A stretch of DNA of 64,000 nucleotides from Citrobacter sp. On2M (GTDB lineage Bacteria; Pseudomonadota; Gammaproteobacteria; Enterobacterales; Enterobacteriaceae), in assembly GCF_018035235.1 (NCBI RefSeq), contig NZ_WPCV01000002.1, positions 682,001 through 746,000 on the forward strand. Direction: 5' to 3'. Of the stretch, positions 59,297-64,000 are shown one piece after another; position 1 is the stretch's first letter; each line of letters begins with the position of its first letter. Both the position numbers and the translations under genes were made by a program. The notes under the pieces were generated by a model that saw only the letters and a list, made by a program, of their open reading frames with translations, ran no database searches and was not told where the DNA came from.

Positions 59297-60760
59297 TTAC
59301 ATCTTGGTGTACGGTTTAAAGCGTTCTTGCAGCTGGCGTAGCTGGTCGATACGGGCATCGTATCTGGCCTGTTGTTGACTGCCCAGTTTCACCTGGGAAC
59401 TTGCGCTGCTGAGCATCGAAATCGCCTGATCCAGACGTCCGGCGAGGGCATACCCTTCAGCGCGCGCCGCCAGCTCCTGATCGCGGTTGTTCAGGTTGGC
59501 TTCCGTTTGCGCTAACAGATCCCAACCGTTAGGGTCATCCTTATGGTTAAATGTATAGCGATTCAGGATGGTTGCCGCTTCTTTGGCTTGTCCGCCCTGT
59601 AGATACGCATTCGCCAGGTTAAGCTGCAGTACCGGGTTGGTTCGCAGGTCACGGGCGTTTTTCAGCCGGTTAATGGCGTCGCTGGTTTTCTTCTGGCCGA
59701 GATCGATATCCGTTGCCAGGTCGAGATACCAGGCATTGTTTGCATCCGCCGCCAGCAGCGGTTGCAGCGCTTTACGCGCCTCGTCATATTTGCTGGCTTC
59801 CATCGCCTGCAATGCACGCCCATACTGGGCGGCACGTTGTTCACGTACGTTGCCTTTCGACCAGTTACTCAGCAGGTCATCGGTCAACTGGTTACGACCC
59901 GAGTTGTACATGCCCAAGGTTCGCGCCTTAGCAAGATAAAAATCTTCCGATGATTGGACGACAACCGGACGCATCTGGTTGGCGCGGTTACGGGCATCCG
60001 CCAGACGGCTTTCAGGCAGGGGGTGAGTCAGCAAAATTTCCGGCGGACGCGAAGAGTAACGGGCCTGATCGAGCAGTTTTTCGAGGAACGTTGGCATGGC
60101 CTGGGGATCAAAGCCCGAACGTTGCAGTACCTGAATACCGATACGGTCTGCTTCCTGTTCATTTTGTTGCGTAAAGCTAATCATACCCTGACGTGTACCT
60201 GCCAGCGTACCGGTCAGCGCAGCCATACCCGCCTGCGGGCTGGCCATCGCCAATAAAATTGAACCTAACGCTCCAACCCACGTTAACGGCGCGCTGCGTT
60301 TCTGATCTTCCATTGCACGTGCCAGGTGGCGCTGAGTGACATGGGAGATTTCGTGCGCCATGACCGATGCTAACTGGCTTTCGTTATCGGAATAGCGGAA
60401 TAGTGCGGAGTGCAGGACAACGTTGCCGCCAAAGAAAGCAAAGGCGTTGATTTCATCGTTGTTAATCAAAAAGAAGGTGAAGGGCGTTTTTACCGAGTCG
60501 GCGTGCGAGACCAGACGCATACCCAGAGAATTAATGTATTGGGTCAGCAACGGATCGTTAATTAATGGCGCACTACCGCGCAGCTGGCGTACGTAATAAT
60601 CGCCCATCTGCATTTCCTGTCCTATGGAAAGCGTACTCCCTGCCGAGGTTCCCATATCAGGCAGGGTGTCCGCGGTGTCTGCAAATGCGGGCGCGACCTG
60701 ACCGATAGTCAGTGCGGCAATGAGGGTAGCAACCAGGTTTTTTTTCAACTGCCTGAACAT
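59297..60760 (-). CDS. bepA: BepA, periplasmic metalloprotease/chaperone for the outer membrane
   Basis: 487 aa from [20 protein letters not shown]; far longer upstream frames are rejected. Signal peptide ending at AFA-DTAD. M48-type zinc motif HEISH in [20 protein letters not shown] and the third-ligand region [13 protein letters not shown]. The C-terminal TPR repeats (about residues 310-480) bind LptD and BamA. It helps LptD maturation and removes stalled forms. E. coli length 487. Confidence 0.95.
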   Translation of the reverse strand: MFRQLKKNLVATLIAALTIGQVAPAFADTADTLPDMGTSAGSTLSIGQEMQMGDYYVRQLRGSAPLINDPLLTQYINSLGMRLVSHADSVKTPFTFFLINNDEINAFAFFGGNVVLHSALFRYSDNESQLASVMAHEISHVTQRHLARAMEDQKRSAPLTWVGALGSILLAMASPQAGMAALTGTLAGTRQGMISFTQQNEQEADRIGIQVLQRSGFDPQAMPTFLEKLLDQARYSSRPPEILLTHPLPESRLADARNRANQMRPVVVQSSEDFYLAKARTLGMYNSGRNQLTDDLLSNWSKGNVREQRAAQYGRALQAMEASKYDEARKALQPLLAADANNAWYLDLATDIDLGQKKTSDAINRLKNARDLRTNPVLQLNLANAYLQGGQAKEAATILNRYTFNHKDDPNGWDLLAQTEANLNNRDQELAARAEGYALAGRLDQAISMLSSASSQVKLGSQQQARYDARIDQLRQLQERFKPYTKM

Positions 60761-60986
60761 AACCTCTGTCCTGTATTCTTTTTTGAGATAGCCATTTGAC
60801 CAATGCCGTGAAGTATCGTTCACACTCCGCAAGCTTAGGGAGTGTAACTGCGAAACCTGACGATGAACACCCAGGAAAAATGTCTTTTCACTTTGCGTAA
60901 TCAGCCATAAAAAGCGAAGTCTTTTTTGTGACATTTCGATACAATTCGGGATCGCAATCCCGCTATTGGGTTCATGGAAGGGTTTT

Positions 60987-62051
60987 ATGCTCGAAATGTT
61001 GATGCAATGGTATCGTCGCCGCTTTAGCGACCCCGAAGCCATTGCCCTGCTGATTATTCTGGTTGCCGGTTTTGGCATCCTGTTCTTCTTTAGCGGTCTT
61101 CTGGCGCCGCTACTGGTCGCCATAGTGCTGGCGTATCTGCTTGAGTGGCCAACGGTGCGGCTGGAGCATATTGGTTGTTCACGACGTTGGGCGACATCGA
61201 TTGTACTTATTCTGTTTGTCGGTATTTTGCTGCTGATGGCGTTTGTGGTGATGCCCGTTGCGTGGCAGCAGGGGATCTACCTGATCCGCGATATGCCCGG
61301 CATGCTCAATAAACTGTCTGATTTTGCCGCTACCTTGCCGCGGCGTTATCCGGCGTTGATGGATGCGGGCATTATTGATGCGATGGCGGAGAATATGCGC
61401 TCGCGAATGCTCACCATGGGCGATTCGGTGGTGAAATATTCGCTGGCTTCACTGGTCGGTTTACTAACGCTGGCGGTCTATCTGGTGCTTGTCCCGTTGA
61501 TGGTGTTCTTCCTGATCAAAGATAAAGGACAAATGCTGAACGCCGTGCGCCGGGTGCTGCCGCGTAATCGCGGGCTGGCGGGGCAGGTGTGGAAAGAGAT
61601 GAACCAGCAAATCACCAACTATATCCGCGGCAAGGTGTTGGAAATGGTGGTGGTCGGCGTAGCGACCTGGCTCGGCTTCCTGATGTTTGGCCTCAACTAT
61701 TCGCTGCTGCTGGCGGTGCTGGTCGGATTTTCCGTGCTGATCCCGTATATCGGTGCTTTTGTGGTGACGATTCCGGTGGTCGGTGTGGCGTTGTTCCAGT
61801 TCGGGCTTGGTACCGAGTTCTGGAGCTGTTTTGCCGTGTACCTGATTATCCAGGCGCTGGACGGTAATTTGCTGGTGCCGGTGCTGTTCTCTGAAGCGGT
61901 AAATTTGCATCCGCTGGTCATTATTCTCTCAGTCGTGATATTCGGCGGCCTGTGGGGCTTTTGGGGCGTATTCTTTGCGATCCCACTGGCGACGTTAATC
62001 AAAGCGGTAATGCATGCCTGGCCGGATGGTCAGGCCGTTGACGAACCCTAA
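60987..62051 (+). CDS. perM: PerM, AI-2E/PerM-family membrane protein
   Basis: 354 aa from [20 protein letters not shown]; a start seven codons upstream is less likely because GGAAGGG precedes this ATG by few bases. About eight membrane helices with the long loop near residues 115-150 and the family's [21 protein letters not shown]. coli PerM is a putative permease. Relatives export AI-2 or act as antiporters. In K-12 it borders the hyf locus. Confidence 0.93.
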   Translation: MLEMLMQWYRRRFSDPEAIALLIILVAGFGILFFFSGLLAPLLVAIVLAYLLEWPTVRLEHIGCSRRWATSIVLILFVGILLLMAFVVMPVAWQQGIYLIRDMPGMLNKLSDFAATLPRRYPALMDAGIIDAMAENMRSRMLTMGDSVVKYSLASLVGLLTLAVYLVLVPLMVFFLIKDKGQMLNAVRRVLPRNRGLAGQVWKEMNQQITNYIRGKVLEMVVVGVATWLGFLMFGLNYSLLLAVLVGFSVLIPYIGAFVVTIPVVGVALFQFGLGTEFWSCFAVYLIIQALDGNLLVPVLFSEAVNLHPLVIILSVVIFGGLWGFWGVFFAIPLATLIKAVMHAWPDGQAVDEP

Positions 62052-62061
62052 TCGGCAAGTA

Positions 62062-62082
62062 CCGGCGGCGCAACGTCGCCGG
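62062..62082. other. Stem downstream of perM
   Basis: CCGGCG (62062-62067) pairs with CGCCGG (62077-62082). It lacks a T-run. The rest of the 166-bp gap up to yjiH shows no clear promoter. Confidence 0.5.
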
Positions 62083-62217
62083 AACTGAACTTGTCTGACC
62101 TCTATCCACTCTTTCTGAATAATTTCCTCTGGTGTCGTTTTTCTCCGTGTTTGCCTTTAACTTGACCAACGTGATGTCTTTTCGTCACGCAAGGAATAAG
62201 ACCAACAGGAGAACAAC

Positions 62218-62877
62218 ATGGGTCATAACACACACACGCAGCAAAAAGTGGGATGGGGCGGTTATCTCGCTTTTTTTATTACAATTGTGCTTTTTTCAGG
62301 CATGTTTGCGAAAAGTACCGAATGGTGGCGAGTCTTTGACTTCACCATCCTCAATGGCGCGTTTGGGCAGATCAATGCCGCAGGCGATACGGCAGTCTCT
62401 TTTCGCGGTGCAGGGGGAATGGGAGCAAAAGATGGCTTCTTATTCGCACTTGAGCTGGCACCTTCCGTCATTCTTTCTCTCGGCATAATCTCCGTTACTG
62501 AAGGGCTGGGCGGTTTGCGCGCGGCGCAACAGTTAATGACGCCTGTCCTGCGCCCGTTACTCGGTATTCCTGGTATTTGCTCGCTGGCGCTGATTGCGAA
62601 TTTGCAAAATACCGATGCTGCGGCAGGGATGACCAAAGAGATGGCGGAAGAGGGAATTATTACTGAACAGGAACGCGCTATTTTTGCCTGCTGGCAAACC
62701 AGCGGCAGCGCGTGTATTACCAACTATTTTTCCTCGGGTGCCGCGCTGTTTACCATGGTGACCGTGCCGGTGATTACGCCGCTGGCGGTGATCCTTGTCT
62801 TCAAATTTGTGGGAGCGAATCTGCTGCGTCTGTGGATCGCGCAGCTTGAAAATCGCCGTCTGCAGCGGGAGGTCTGA
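62218..62877 (+). CDS. yjiH: YjiH family inner-membrane protein
   Basis: 219 aa with hydrophobic segments (GWGGYLAFFITIVLFSGMFA; PVITPLAVILVFKFVGANLL) and the nucleoside-recognition (Gate) part near KDGFLFALELAPSVILSLGI. AGGAG is 6 nt before the ATG. It ends 1 nt before yjiG. YjiH and YjiG likely form a paired transporter, perhaps for the dipeptide substrates of IadA; that is an inference from the conserved trio. Confidence 0.88.
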   Translation: MGHNTHTQQKVGWGGYLAFFITIVLFSGMFAKSTEWWRVFDFTILNGAFGQINAAGDTAVSFRGAGGMGAKDGFLFALELAPSVILSLGIISVTEGLGGLRAAQQLMTPVLRPLLGIPGICSLALIANLQNTDAAAGMTKEMAEEGIITEQERAIFACWQTSGSACITNYFSSGAALFTMVTVPVITPLAVILVFKFVGANLLRLWIAQLENRRLQREV

Positions 62878-62878
62878 G

Positions 62879-63340
62879 ATGACAACGCAGGTACGTAAAA
62901 ACGTCATGGATATGTTTATCGATGGTGCACGGCGCGGGTTTACTATTGCAACTACCAGCCTGTTACCAAACGTGGTGATGGCGTTTGTGATTATTCAGGC
63001 GTTGAAGGTGACGGGGTTGCTCGAGATTGTCGGGCGGGTGTGCGAACCGGTTATGGCGCTGTGGGGGTTACCGGGGGAATCTGCCACCGTGCTGCTGGCG
63101 GCGGTGATGAGTATGGGAGGCGGTGTCGGCGTTTGCGCCAGTCTGGTTGTCGCTGGTACGCTTTCGGGACATGATGCGACTGTATTGCTACCGGCTATCT
63201 ACCTGATGGGCAATCCGGTGCAAAATGTGGGACGCTGTTTGGGGACTGCGGGGGTCCATCCTCGTTATTATCCACTGATTATTGCGGTATGCGTCATTAA
63301 TGCGCTGCTCTCTATTTGGGTTATGCAGGTAATTGCCTGA
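62879..63340 (+). CDS. yjiG: YjiG family inner-membrane protein
   Basis: 153 aa from MTTQVRKNVMDMFIDGARRG, the E. coli start. Nucleoside-recognition/SpmB-like domain with MGNPVQNVGRCLGTAGV. Three to four helices. It is in a tight operon: 1 nt after yjiH, 11 nt before iadA. Confidence 0.9.
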   Translation: MTTQVRKNVMDMFIDGARRGFTIATTSLLPNVVMAFVIIQALKVTGLLEIVGRVCEPVMALWGLPGESATVLLAAVMSMGGGVGVCASLVVAGTLSGHDATVLLPAIYLMGNPVQNVGRCLGTAGVHPRYYPLIIAVCVINALLSIWVMQVIA

Positions 63341-63351
63341 CAAGGAAGGTT

Positions 63352-64000
63352 ATGAACTGTTCAATTCTTAATTTGACGTTGTTCCTGCAGGGACATGTGT
63401 ACGCGCCGGAAGATTTAGGACGCCAGGATATTCTGGTCTCTGGTACTAAAATTGTTGCCATCGCGCCGTCGATTTCTCCTGAAGACTTTCCCGGTTGCAA
63501 GTGCATCCATCTTGATGGTGCGATTGTGTGCCCGGGGTTTATTGATCAGCACGTCCACCTGATTGGCGGCGGCGGGGAAGCGGGGCCGCACACGCGTACG
63601 CCGGAAGTGCGCTTGTCACGACTGGTGGAAGCTGGCGTCACTTCGGTGGTGGGATTGCTGGGTACCGATGGCATCACCCGTCACCCGGAATCGCTGCTGG
63701 CGAAAACCCGCGCGCTGGAGTTAGAAGGTATCAGCGCATGGATGCTGACCGGGGCCTATTCTCTGCCATCGCCGACCATCACCGGCAGTATCGATCGCGA
63801 CGTGGCGCTGATCGATAAAGTCATTGGCGTGAAATGCGCGGTTTCTGACCATCGTTCCTCCGCCCCGGACACCTCGGCGCTGGCGAACATGGCGGCGCAG
63901 TCACGCGTTGGCGGATTGTTAGGGCGCAAGCCGGGGATCAGTGTTTTCCACATGGGTGACAGCCCGCGCATGCTGGAGCCGTTGTACGACATCCTCGAGT
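63352..64000 (+). CDS. iadA: Isoaspartyl dipeptidase IadA (5' part, cut by window edge)
   Basis: About 216 codons of a roughly 390-residue enzyme, open to the right edge. Amidohydrolase fold: zinc ligands H67 and H69 in FIDQHVHLIGGGGEAGP and the carboxylated lysine K161 in IGVKCAVSDHRS. It cleaves beta-aspartyl dipeptides from damaged proteins. AAGGAAGG precedes the ATG. N-terminal 30 residues differ from E. coli IadA; the rest is close. Confidence 0.92.
   Translation, partial: MNCSILNLTLFLQGHVYAPEDLGRQDILVSGTKIVAIAPSISPEDFPGCKCIHLDGAIVCPGFIDQHVHLIGGGGEAGPHTRTPEVRLSRLVEAGVTSVVGLLGTDGITRHPESLLAKTRALELEGISAWMLTGAYSLPSPTITGSIDRDVALIDKVIGVKCAVSDHRSSAPDTSALANMAAQSRVGGLLGRKPGISVFHMGDSPRMLEPLYDILE

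Noticed and set aside
59297-61123. 608-codon version of bepA
   Set aside because: The extra 121 codons lie ahead of a proper signal peptide and overlap the perM start region.

Overview
This is a chromosomal window from a member of the Enterobacteriaceae. The core genes match Escherichia coli K-12 and Salmonella in order, length and recalled sequence (the complete isc operon, yfhM-pbpC, ndk-rlmN-rodZ-ispG-hisS-yfgM-bamB-der, guaBA, ppx-ppk, purMN, upp-uraA, hda, bepA, perM), but they are clearly not identical to either. The accessory content and three ERIC-type repeats make a Citrobacter-like genome my best guess. The genus is an inference; nothing in the window names it. I see no tRNA, rRNA, insertion sequence, prophage or CRISPR array.

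Layout. 1-550: 5' part of csiE, running off the left edge. 955-7738: an accessory minus-strand operon for an unknown sugar (RbsB/LsrB-like binding protein, double ATPase, two permeases, FGGY pentulose-type kinase, small SIS-domain sugar-phosphate isomerase). 8160-9769: a periplasmic DUF1007 protein plus a NicO-type metal permease (ZevAB-like). 9842-20461: core block suhB, trmJ, the iron-sulfur assembly operon iscRSUA-hscBA-fdx-iscX, then pepB, sseB, sseA. 20668-27912: yfhM (alpha-2-macroglobulin-like lipoprotein) directly abutting pbpC. 28050-37168: ndk through der. 37469-39500: a POT peptide transporter and the wreck of a Gfo/Idh/MocA oxidoreductase. 39555-44408: yfgJ, xseA, guaB, guaA. 44501-52158: an MscS paralogue (where K-12 has yfgI-yfgH), yfgG, yfgF, ppx, ppk. 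52371-54046: purN and purM. 54467-55897: an orphan BglA-like 6-phospho-beta-glucosidase. 56081-62051: upp, uraA, hda, yfgD, bepA, perM. 62218-64000: yjiH-yjiG-iadA, in the place where K-12 has the hyf hydrogenase-4 locus; iadA runs off the right edge.

How the genes relate. Most of the window is housekeeping: Fe-S cluster assembly, isoprenoid (ispG), histidyl-tRNA (hisS) and guanine nucleotide (guaBA) synthesis, purine and pyrimidine salvage, ribosome assembly (der), outer membrane assembly (bamB, bepA) and polyphosphate turnover. Recognisable control sites fit E. coli logic: tandem type-1 IscR boxes before iscR, PurR boxes before guaB and purM, an FNR-like box before yfgF, and the UTP-sensing T-tract start of upp.

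The most unusual points are an ERIC element lying inside the transcribed iscR-iscS gap, a second ERIC in the leader of the orphan bglA-like gene downstream of an AscG/GalR-type operator and promoter, a 14-codon ORF ending in a strong terminator between ppk and purN, and the regulator-less sugar operon that pairs an FGGY kinase with a CBS-less KdsD/GutQ-type isomerase.
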